Assembly: GCA_002348365.1 (NCBI GenBank) | Contig: DEBC01000084.1 | Coordinates: forward strand, 5,169 to 20,741 | DNA: 15,573 nt | Direction: 5' to 3' | Origin: Alphaproteobacteria bacterium UBA2966 | GTDB taxonomy: Bacteria > Pseudomonadota > Alphaproteobacteria > UBA2966 | Shown here: piece by piece, positions 6,601-13,745 of the stretch | Position numbering within the stretch: the first letter of the stretch is position 1 | Layout: each line of letters begins with the position of its first letter | Made by a program: the position numbers and the translations under genes | Notes under the pieces: generated by a model | Database searches by the model: none | Seen by the model: only the letters and a program-made list of their open reading frames with translations | What the model was told of the DNA's origin: nothing

Positions 6601-8094
6601 ATGGAAACACTGCGCCACCACATTGGCGGCAATCTCATCAAAGGTACGAGCGACCGGTTCTCGGACGTCGACAATCCCGCAACCGGAGAGGTGACGCTTC
6701 GTGTGCCGTTGGCAACGGAAGGTGAGGTCAATTCTGCGGTAGCCGCGGCACGTGAGGCCTTCACAGGCTGGGCGGCGACTTCACCACTGCGGCGCGCACG
6801 CGTGATGTTCAAGTTCAAGGCGCTCTTGGATGAGAACATGGATGCCATGGCCGAGATCATCACGGCGGAGCATGGAAAGGTTCATTCCGACGCGGTGGGC
6901 TCTATAACTCGAGGCCTCGAAGTCGTGGAGTTCGCATGCGGTATTCCACACCTGTTGAAGGGCGCTTTCTCTGACAACGTCGCAACCGGTGTCGACATGT
7001 ACTCCATGCGCCAACCGTTGGGCGTATGTGCTGGAATCACCCCATTTAACTTCCCGGCCATGGTGCCGATGTGGATGTTCCCGGTCGCTATCGCTTGCGG
7101 TAATACGTTCATTTTGAAGCCATCGGAGCGGGATCCCTCTGCCGCGAATCTCATGGCAGAGTTGCTCGCAGAGGCGGGCCTGCCGCCGGGTGTTTTCAAT
7201 GTCGTCCACGGTGACAAGGTCGCGGTCGATGCGATTCTCAATCATCCCGATATCGCTGCCGTGAGTTTTGTCGGTTCGACGCCCATCGCCGAGTACGTCT
7301 ATCAAACGGGTACGGCATCCGGAAAACGTGTGCAGGCGCTCGGTGGCGCAAAGAATCACATGGTCGTCATGCCGGATGCGGACATGGATCAGGCCAGCGA
7401 TGCCCTCATGGGTGCGGCGTTCGGATCTGCCGGTGAACGCTGCATGGCGGTCTCCGTGGCGGTTGCCGTGGGTGAGGCCGGTGATGCTCTGATGGAGCGG
7501 CTGACTCCCCGCGCCCAAACCTTGAAGGTCGGGCCGGGAATGGATGACAAGTCCGAGATGGGGCCCCTGGTGACGGCTCAGCATCTGGAGAAGGTACGCG
7601 GCTACATTGACTTAGGTGTCGAAGAGGGTGCCGATCTCGTGGTCGATGGGCGGGGGTTCACGTTACAAGGCTATGAGAATGGGCACTTCATCGGGCCGAG
7701 CATCTTCGACAATGTCACTCCCGAGATGCGAATTTATCAGGAGGAGATATTTGGCCCTGTTCTCTCGGTCGTGCGCATGCCCGATTTCGATTCAGCTTTG
7801 CGAATCGTCAATGAGCACGAGTACGGCAATGGCACCGCGATATTCACACGGGACGGGGACGCGGCGCGGACATTCAGCAATGACTGCAAGATTGGAATGG
7901 TGGGGGTCAATGTGCCGATACCCGTGCCGCTCGCATTCCACAGTTTTGGCGGCTGGAAACGGTCCCTATTCGGGGACCTGCATATGCATGGCCCGGAAGG
8001 GGTTACGTTTTATACGAAACTCAAGACGGTCACCTCGCGCTGGCCCACGGGAATTCGGCAGGGCGCGGAATATGTCATGCCAGTGATGAGGTGA
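6601..8094 (+). CDS. mmsA: CoA-acylating (methyl)malonate-semialdehyde dehydrogenase
   Basis: Aldehyde dehydrogenase superfamily enzyme that oxidises malonate semialdehyde with NAD and CoA to acetyl-CoA and CO2 (methylmalonate semialdehyde to propionyl-CoA). The 497-aa product has the MmsA/IolA features: P-F-N-F-P-A-M-V-P-M-W-M-F-P at 148-161 with Asn150, the G-S-A-G-E-R-C-M-A motif with catalytic Cys281 and the substrate-carboxylate Arg280, and G-G-A-K-N-H at 248-253 where hydrolytic relatives carry the general-base Glu. That last difference fits acyl transfer to CoA. The start is ATG 6601, because GGGAGG at 6586-6591 is spaced 9 bases and the protein then aligns with the family N-terminus; the open frame runs further upstream into ald. 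It completes the beta-alanine route in this operon. Valine or inositol catabolism is the alternative role, but those partner genes are absent. Confidence 0.93.
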   Translation: METLRHHIGGNLIKGTSDRFSDVDNPATGEVTLRVPLATEGEVNSAVAAAREAFTGWAATSPLRRARVMFKFKALLDENMDAMAEIITAEHGKVHSDAVGSITRGLEVVEFACGIPHLLKGAFSDNVATGVDMYSMRQPLGVCAGITPFNFPAMVPMWMFPVAIACGNTFILKPSERDPSAANLMAELLAEAGLPPGVFNVVHGDKVAVDAILNHPDIAAVSFVGSTPIAEYVYQTGTASGKRVQALGGAKNHMVVMPDADMDQASDALMGAAFGSAGERCMAVSVAVAVGEAGDALMERLTPRAQTLKVGPGMDDKSEMGPLVTAQHLEKVRGYIDLGVEEGADLVVDGRGFTLQGYENGHFIGPSIFDNVTPEMRIYQEEIFGPVLSVVRMPDFDSALRIVNEHEYGNGTAIFTRDGDAARTFSNDCKIGMVGVNVPIPVPLAFHSFGGWKRSLFGDLHMHGPEGVTFYTKLKTVTSRWPTGIRQGAEYVMPVMR

Positions 8095-8120
8095 TGTAGA
8101 CCGGCTTCAGAATTCCATTG

Positions 8121-8209
8121 TTGAAGAGGTCTTTTACCGGCTGTTGACCGGAATATGAGAAGACCGTAGCCTTCAAAAAAGAACCGGTTCCATGGTCGAT
8201 GAGAACCGG
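8121..8209 (+). promoter_or_regulatory. Two stem-loops in the mmsA-tetrahaem cytochrome intergenic region
   Basis: The 136-base gap contains an imperfect nested stem: ttgaa 8121-8125 with ttcaa 8172-8176, ggtctt 8128-8133 with aagacc 8160-8165, and ccgg 8137-8140 with ccgg 8148-8151. A second stem pairs ccggttc 8184-8190 with gaaccgg 8203-8209, ending 6 bases before the cytochrome's ribosome site. The palindrome gaaccggttc (8181-8190) could compete with it. Neither stem is followed by a T run, so they look regulatory or stabilising rather than terminating. The ACCGG motif occurs five times between 8100 and 8209. Confidence 0.4.
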
Positions 8210-8230
8210 CCCAGTAGGAGGTGACATGGA

Positions 8231-9181
8231 ATGGTGATTTGGCGGTTTCACGCGCTTTCGATAATTTTGTTGGCGGCTGCGGTGCTCCTGGGTTGGGGTA
8301 GCAACGCATCTGCTGAAGGATACGTTCTTGGCGACAAGGTCTGCCTCGAGTGCCATGGTGCGGAGCACGAAGTGTGGAAGGGAACCAAGCACTTCAGTTC
8401 GTTTCGCTCGGTCCACCGATCGGACAAAGCCAAAGGCATCCTGAAAGCAGTTGGTGCCAAGCGGATGAAGGGCAGTGAGGCGTGCACGCTCTGCCACTAC
8501 TCCATGGTGCAGAAGAACGCGACTGCCAAACCACGGGCCAAGTCGGGTCCCGGTTGCGAAGGCTGTCACACGCCGGCATCCGAATGGCTCGACATCCACA
8601 ATGATTACGGCGGGCCCAATGTTAAGCGGGAGACTGAAACACCTGAGCACAAAGCGAAGCGGCTCGCGGATTCCCAGGCCAAGGGTATGATTTTGGCGAG
8701 TGACCGTTACGGTATCGCGGAAAACTGTATGACGTGCCATGGTCTGAACCATCCCGATCTGGACGGCGACACGCTGGCTAAGATGTTGGGGGCCGGTCAC
8801 CCCATCAATCCGGAATTCGAGCTTGTTCAATATTCACAGGGAACGGTTCGACACAGATTCTATCCGCCAAACGTGAATGAAAATGCAGAGATGACAGCGC
8901 AAGAGCTGGCCCGTCTTTTCGTTGAGGGCCAGGCCGCGAAGCTTGTCTCGGCCAAGGAAGCGGCGGGCAGGTCGAGCGACGCCAAATATAAGGAAGCGCA
9001 GAACAAGCGTGCCGCGGATGCCACGGCGGCATTGTCGTCCGTCAAGAGCGTTCCGGAAGCGGCAGCTCTCGTTGCTGAGCCTAATGAAGCCAACGCGCGG
9101 AAGTTAGTGGATGCCATTGCCGAAAAGGATCTGACGGGTGAAGTTGGTGGATTGGTGCCCGATAAGAGTTCGTACAAATAG
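8231..9181 (+). CDS. Secreted tetrahaem cytochrome c, c554-like
   Basis: A 316-aa periplasmic multihaem cytochrome. Residues 1-28 form a Sec signal peptide (hydrophobic I-I-L-L-A-A-A-V-L-L core, likely cleavage after A-S-A). Four c-type haem sites follow: CLECH 38-42, CTLCH 85-89, CEGCH 109-113 and CMTCH 166-170. The first site with its E-V-W-K-G-T-K-H context resembles the cytochrome c554 family, small tetrahaem electron carriers known from the hydroxylamine pathway. Residues 220-316 are an Ala/Lys/Glu-rich, probably helical tail without haem. The ribosome site AGGAGG at 8216-8221 is spaced 9 bases from ATG 8231. An ATG at 8226 reads only four codons. It lies 136 bases after mmsA and 105 before the redox operon, and its base composition resembles the left flank. 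It may be the soluble electron acceptor, donor or terminal enzyme of the locus. No HAO gene is present to define a substrate. Confidence 0.88.
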   Translation: MVIWRFHALSIILLAAAVLLGWGSNASAEGYVLGDKVCLECHGAEHEVWKGTKHFSSFRSVHRSDKAKGILKAVGAKRMKGSEACTLCHYSMVQKNATAKPRAKSGPGCEGCHTPASEWLDIHNDYGGPNVKRETETPEHKAKRLADSQAKGMILASDRYGIAENCMTCHGLNHPDLDGDTLAKMLGAGHPINPEFELVQYSQGTVRHRFYPPNVNENAEMTAQELARLFVEGQAAKLVSAKEAAGRSSDAKYKEAQNKRAADATAALSSVKSVPEAAALVAEPNEANARKLVDAIAEKDLTGEVGGLVPDKSSYK

Positions 9182-9286
9182 TCACCTAAAGGGTGATCCA
9201 CGTATCATTCTGATTGCATTCTTTGAGTGTTCTGCCATTAAAGATCTTATGAGACAGAGGCGCTTATAGGCGTCGGGGACGGAAGT
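9182..9286 (+). promoter_or_regulatory. Intergenic region upstream of the redox operon
   Basis: A short hairpin (tcacc/ggtga, 9182-9196) follows the cytochrome stop without a T run. The remaining stretch is AT-rich and may hold a promoter for the four genes that follow. I see no convincing -35/-10 pair and no clear FNR/CRP-type palindrome. The ribosome site of the next gene is a G-rich stretch at 9276-9284, not a canonical one. Confidence 0.3.
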
Positions 9287-10957
9287 ATGGTTGTTGCTTT
9301 GGAATCTGCTCCCCAGCGTTGGGACTCTCCATTCGATCCTGATCTGACGGATGAGGAGGTGTCCGGCCTTCTCAATACTTCCGCATTTTTGACGGTGGAT
9401 AGGGATCTATTCCCAGCGCACACGCCGTTTGAGGGGATTTTAAAAAATGATACCCGAATAGTGAATTTCCACGCCGGTGACATAGTGGTGCGTGAGGGTG
9501 ACTACGGTAATTCAGCATTTATTGTCTTGGAAGGCTCGTTGCGCGTATTTGTGGGCAACGAGGGCCCAGAAGGCCTGCTTGGGCGGCAATCTATTAATAA
9601 GCGTGGTGTTTTCAGTGCGTTAAGCCAACTCTTTAGTAACAGTCATATCCCAGAGGTTCGCGACACTCGAAATTATGGCACGCAAAACCTGAGGGAAGGT
9701 CGGCAAGATTCAGATGCTGCTCGTGTCTTCGTGCAGGATATCCCGGCCGTATTGGATGAATTTCGCACAGCTATACTTGAAGAGGGTGCCGTATTTGGGG
9801 AATTAGCGGCACTCGGTAGGATCCCAAGGACCGCAACGATATTCTCGGAGACGGACTCTGTACTTCTTGAAATTCGTTGGCAGGGGTTACGCGAGCTCCG
9901 AAAATACAATGAGGAGTTTAGGCGCCAAATTGATACCCGATATCGTGAGAATGCACTAAAGGTTCATTTGAGGGAGACCCCTTTATTTACGGGTCTTGAA
10001 GATGATGTTCTCGAGCAGTTGGTGTCTGCCACGCTGTTTGAGACCTATGGAGCATTTGACTGGCATATTTCATACCAGAAGATGCGTAGTTCAGGTCGGA
10101 GTGGGCCCGAGCATGAGGTGCCAATTGCTAGTGAAGGTGAGTATGCAGATGGCTTGCTATTAATCCGGGCAGGATTCGCTAGGGTTTCTGTCAATTACGG
10201 GAAAAGTAATCGCACAGTGGCATACCTTGGTGCGGGGCAGCATTACGGCTTACGGGCACTTTATGATTCGTGGAAGAGCAGCACAGATGTAGCTCTTGGA
10301 TCATCTCTCACTGCCCTTGGTTATGTAGATGTTCTAAGGGTTCCAGCCCCCATCCTGGAAGAACACGTATTCCCGAATATTTCTGGTCGCCCGCCCACAT
10401 TTGTGAGCCTTGATGATCGTTCGGTTTCTGATGACTCCCTCCTTGAATGGAGTGTAGACGAACGATTCATCAATGGTACACAAGCGATGTTGATTGACCT
10501 CAATCGCTGCGTGCGTTGTGACGACTGCGTACGTGCTTGTGCATCCACTCATGGGGGCAACCCACGTTTTGTGAGACACGGGAAGACTTTTGATCACTGG
10601 ATGGTCGCTAATGCTTGCATGCACTGCGCAGACCCGGTGTGCATGATTGGCTGTCCCACTGGTGCGATCCATCGGTCCCAAGTCGGCGGAATGGTTATTA
10701 TTAATGACGATACATGCATTGGATGTGGAACCTGCGCGAACTCGTGCCCCTACAATAACATTCGATTGGTGGATGTGCGCAGCCGTGACGGGAGCCTAGT
10801 CCTCAACCCAAACACTCAGTTGCCGATACAAAAGGCAACGAAGTGTGATCTCTGTGCAACTAACCCCGGTGGTCCAGCTTGTGTCAGGGCTTGTCCGCAC
10901 GGCGCGCTCAGCCGTGTTGATTTCCAACCCGAGACCCTCGCGGAAGACTCGCCGTGA
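9287..10957 (+). CDS. Cyclic nucleotide-binding-like / four-cluster ferredoxin fusion protein
   Basis: A 556-aa cytoplasmic protein without signal peptide or membrane helix. Residues about 56-200 are a cyclic-nucleotide-binding fold with a 65-residue insertion (93-160) and a well-preserved phosphate-binding cassette, F-G-E-L-A-A-L-G near 170-177 and R-T-A at 181-183. Residues about 232-355 look like a second, degenerate copy (G-Q-H-Y-G-L-R, no Gly-Glu, no Arg-x-Ala). Residues 405-540 are a DmsB/HybA-type ferredoxin module with sixteen cysteines: 408/411/414/418, 444/447/452/456, 477/480/483/487 and 520/523/532/536. This is enough for four [4Fe-4S] clusters. Its stop overlaps the cytochrome b start (GTGA). 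I infer an electron relay on the inner membrane face, possibly gated by a ligand. Whether it binds cAMP, cGMP or nothing is not decidable. Confidence 0.85.
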   Translation: MVVALESAPQRWDSPFDPDLTDEEVSGLLNTSAFLTVDRDLFPAHTPFEGILKNDTRIVNFHAGDIVVREGDYGNSAFIVLEGSLRVFVGNEGPEGLLGRQSINKRGVFSALSQLFSNSHIPEVRDTRNYGTQNLREGRQDSDAARVFVQDIPAVLDEFRTAILEEGAVFGELAALGRIPRTATIFSETDSVLLEIRWQGLRELRKYNEEFRRQIDTRYRENALKVHLRETPLFTGLEDDVLEQLVSATLFETYGAFDWHISYQKMRSSGRSGPEHEVPIASEGEYADGLLLIRAGFARVSVNYGKSNRTVAYLGAGQHYGLRALYDSWKSSTDVALGSSLTALGYVDVLRVPAPILEEHVFPNISGRPPTFVSLDDRSVSDDSLLEWSVDERFINGTQAMLIDLNRCVRCDDCVRACASTHGGNPRFVRHGKTFDHWMVANACMHCADPVCMIGCPTGAIHRSQVGGMVIINDDTCIGCGTCANSCPYNNIRLVDVRSRDGSLVLNPNTQLPIQKATKCDLCATNPGGPACVRACPHGALSRVDFQPETLAEDSP

Positions 10958-11772
10958 ATATGGTTTCCAGACTGCGAACAGGCTTCGTCTGGGTCACGGC
11001 ATTAATCATATTTGGGTTCCTATTCTATGAAGCCCGGCGCGCGAGTGTGTCGCTCGAGTCAGCCGAAGTTATTACGGGGTGGTGTTTGCTCTGTTTAATG
11101 GTCTTTCTTGCCCTATTTAATATCCGGAAAAAGCTCTCCATGCTGCCTATTGGAAAGGCTGAGACATGGTTACTGTTTCATACGGCTGGGGGCGTTCTAG
11201 TCACTGCCGTGTATTGGCTGCACGTAGGAAATCTGTGGCCTCTTGGATTATACGAGCAACTCCTCGCACTGTTGATATACGCCACGGTCCTGACAGGCGT
11301 ATTTGGTTACGTCATCCAGCGCACCTATCCAAAACGCCTGACGCAAACCGGTGTGGAGGTTATTTACGAGCGTATACCAAGGGAAGTTTCGGAACTTAGA
11401 GATCAAGTTGAAGATCTAGTTCTGGAGTGTACAGAAAAGACTGAAAGCGAGACGTTGGGACGACACTACGTGGACACGCTCGCTTGGTATTTTCGACGTC
11501 CTCGGTTTTTTAGCCACCATGTATTTGGGAGTCAGCATGGGCGGCAATGGTTGCGACAACAAGATGCAGCGGTTCGTCGTTATTTGAGTGATGATGAGAA
11601 GGTTTACTTGGACCAATTAATTGAACTGGCTGAATACAAGAATGGACTAGACACACATTATGTTTATCAAGGGGTAATGAAGGGCTGGCTGCTTATTCAT
11701 GTTCCACTGACGGTGGCACTCCTAGTCACTTCGGTGTGGCATATTCTGTTAGTGCACATTTACGCATTATGA
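10954..11772 (+). CDS. Di-haem transmembrane cytochrome b-like protein
   Basis: A 272-aa integral membrane protein with predicted helices near 9-27, 37-57, 71-91, 99-121 and 243-268. His76 and His90 lie in helix 3 and His249 and His263 in helix 5. Both pairs are 14 residues apart, the geometry for two stacked b haems as in other di-haem cytochromes b. Positive charges place the N-terminus and the 120-residue hydrophilic domain (122-242) in the cytoplasm, so His76/His249 would hold the inner haem and His90/His263 the outer one. The GTG start at 10954 overlaps the previous stop as GTGA; ATG 10960 is an alternative. The stop overlaps the decahaem gene as ATGA. I infer that it carries electrons between the cytoplasmic FeS protein and the periplasmic haems. 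I cannot place it in a named subfamily. Confidence 0.75.
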   Translation: MNMVSRLRTGFVWVTALIIFGFLFYEARRASVSLESAEVITGWCLLCLMVFLALFNIRKKLSMLPIGKAETWLLFHTAGGVLVTAVYWLHVGNLWPLGLYEQLLALLIYATVLTGVFGYVIQRTYPKRLTQTGVEVIYERIPREVSELRDQVEDLVLECTEKTESETLGRHYVDTLAWYFRRPRFFSHHVFGSQHGRQWLRQQDAAVRRYLSDDEKVYLDQLIELAEYKNGLDTHYVYQGVMKGWLLIHVPLTVALLVTSVWHILLVHIYAL

Positions 11773-13712
11773 TCGACCCTAAAAAGTTTAGTCATCAAAC
11801 GAGTGCGTATGAGCGCCCCAACAATAAGTATATTTGCGGGCGCGGTTCAAATTGGGGAACGCCTTGTCTCTCAGGGCCTAATTTTGACGGTACCTGTGGT
11901 GGTGCGGAAGAGGGCCAGTCTCCTTGTACTCCCCGCCGGAGCTTGAGACGGCTACGCGGTCGCTATTCTGCTATCATTTTCGGTCTTATTGCGGCTTTGC
12001 TCATTGTATTCAACGGGCTACCGAATGGCTCGGTTCCTGCGCTCAGCGCTTTAAATCCCGGACCGTTGACGGGGGATCATTTAAACTTTGTCGGTCCAAG
12101 TTCTAAATCCTGCTCCGCTTGTCATGCCCCTCATGAAAGCTCTGGTTGGTACTGGTTAAGTTCTGCGTTTGTCGACAATGACATGACCTCAAAATGTTTA
12201 GATTGTCACATTTTTGAGGGGCCGGCCCGCCTAGCACATAACCAGACAATATCTGCTACGCAATCAGTGATGAGAACTGATTGCGTCATGTGTCATACAG
12301 AACATAAAGGGTCTGACGCCGATATATCAGCTCTTAGCGATGAGCAGTGCTCAATTTGCCACGAAAATAAATTTGATGCCTTTGACTCCGGACATCCCCA
12401 ATTTAGAGAGAGATTTCCGTATTTCATTCGCCCATCCATAAAGTTTGATCACGTTTCACATATTGGGAAACATTTTTTTAGTGATAAATATTTATCGTCA
12501 ATTTCTGACTCCAAACTCAGCAAACACAGTCCTTTAATCCCCGAGAGCTGCATCACCTGTCACGACGAGCCCAATGCCGATCGAAGGGTAACTCCATTGG
12601 GGTACGATATTGGATGTAAGGGGTGCCACGATCAGCAGATTGCAGCACGCGAACTAGTCGTATTGAACTTGCCCGAGCTCCTGGAGAGAACGGCCGAAGA
12701 TGATGAATTGATAGAAGCTTGTGGCCCAACGATTGAATACATAGAGGCAGTTATCAGTGAGGAAAATCTAGTAGAGGACGAGTACGAGAGTATTTCAGGT
12801 GATGAATTAGATGTAATTTCATCTTTCATCTTTGGATATAACTCTGATGATATCGATAACTATGATCAATTGTTCAGGGATTTTTTGAGCTCCATCATTA
12901 CTTCAAGAAGTTTTCAAATATCTGAATTTACTAATGAGCGTATAGGAAACCAGCAAAGCAAGAAGCTCTTTTCTGGCTTAAATCCAGAAGTTGTAAAGAG
13001 GTTGGCATGTGCTTGGGCATCGAACATTGAATATGAATTGCCGTTCGATGAGCCATCTTATGGAGGGTGGTACGGTGATTTCACTGAGTTAAAATATAAG
13101 CCCACTCGCCATGCGGACCCGGTTTTACGCAACTGGATTGAGTTCAGCATCAACGCCTATTCAAATGCAGTCGGGGATGAAGAAAAAGAGCGCGCCCGGA
13201 TTATGAGGGAGTCTCTTTTGTCTCCAAAGAACGGCCCAGGCGCATGCCTTAAGTGCCACTCAGTATACCAAGTTGACGAGGTTCTTGCTGTCAATTGGAA
13301 CTATGAGCAAACTCGCGAAGAGGTAGGGCCACACCAGAGATACTCTCATAGTTCTCATCCTTTAGTTGAGGCTAGGCGCAAGCAAGCTCACGACGAGGAA
13401 ATTGGCCCCATATCGGTAGAAAACTCCAAGCCAGGCTGCGCGACATGTCATCAAATGAATACCGAATCTGATTTCCGTGGGAGCTTTGATAGATCTTTAC
13501 GAGAGTACGAAGCCTCTGACCCATCATCTTACGCAAGCAATTTTTTGGGCATAACCAAGGAAACATGTACTAGCTGCCACGCACGTAGTCGTGTGGCTCA
13601 AAATTGCCAGTTATGTCACCAGTACCATATTGAGCCGAACTATAAGATCGAGATGGTTCTTGAGAAGCCAAAATGGCCCCTGGAAAATAATGGGATGTCC
13701 CCATCAAACTAA
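11769..13712 (+). CDS. Membrane-anchored decahaem cytochrome c with cysteine-rich cytoplasmic tail
   Basis: A 647-aa protein. Residues 1-64 are hydrophilic with Cys23, Cys33, Cys43 and Cys53, exactly ten residues apart, and a basic R-R-S-L-R-R-L-R stretch. One membrane helix lies at about 66-84; positive-inside places the tail in the cytoplasm and the rest in the periplasm. Ten CxxCH haem sites start at residues 115, 143, 172, 194, 261, 283, 493, 557, 600 and 613, with c3-like distal histidines (for example F-D-H-V-S-H and Y-S-H-S-S-H). A haem-free, acidic stretch of about 200 residues separates haems 6 and 7. I chose ATG 11769, which overlaps the cytochrome b stop (ATGA); a start at 11736 would overlap it by 37 bases. 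The gene is among the most AT-rich here (20 G+C of 60 at 12841-12900). Its role as periplasmic electron conduit is inferred. Confidence 0.85.
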   Translation: MIDPKKFSHQTSAYERPNNKYICGRGSNWGTPCLSGPNFDGTCGGAEEGQSPCTPRRSLRRLRGRYSAIIFGLIAALLIVFNGLPNGSVPALSALNPGPLTGDHLNFVGPSSKSCSACHAPHESSGWYWLSSAFVDNDMTSKCLDCHIFEGPARLAHNQTISATQSVMRTDCVMCHTEHKGSDADISALSDEQCSICHENKFDAFDSGHPQFRERFPYFIRPSIKFDHVSHIGKHFFSDKYLSSISDSKLSKHSPLIPESCITCHDEPNADRRVTPLGYDIGCKGCHDQQIAARELVVLNLPELLERTAEDDELIEACGPTIEYIEAVISEENLVEDEYESISGDELDVISSFIFGYNSDDIDNYDQLFRDFLSSIITSRSFQISEFTNERIGNQQSKKLFSGLNPEVVKRLACAWASNIEYELPFDEPSYGGWYGDFTELKYKPTRHADPVLRNWIEFSINAYSNAVGDEEKERARIMRESLLSPKNGPGACLKCHSVYQVDEVLAVNWNYEQTREEVGPHQRYSHSSHPLVEARRKQAHDEEIGPISVENSKPGCATCHQMNTESDFRGSFDRSLREYEASDPSSYASNFLGITKETCTSCHARSRVAQNCQLCHQYHIEPNYKIEMVLEKPKWPLENNGMSPSN

Positions 13713-13745
13713 TCTGAGAGGTTCCCGAGAACTGGGGATTGAAAA

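Noticed and set aside
8121..8180. Terminator after mmsA
   Set aside because: The stem is imperfect and followed by A rather than T residues on the + strand; it does not meet the intrinsic terminator pattern in either direction.
11736..11768. Earlier ATG for the decahaem cytochrome
   Set aside because: It adds eleven residues encoded in another frame within the last cytochrome b helix; the ATGA overlap at 11769 is the usual coupled arrangement.
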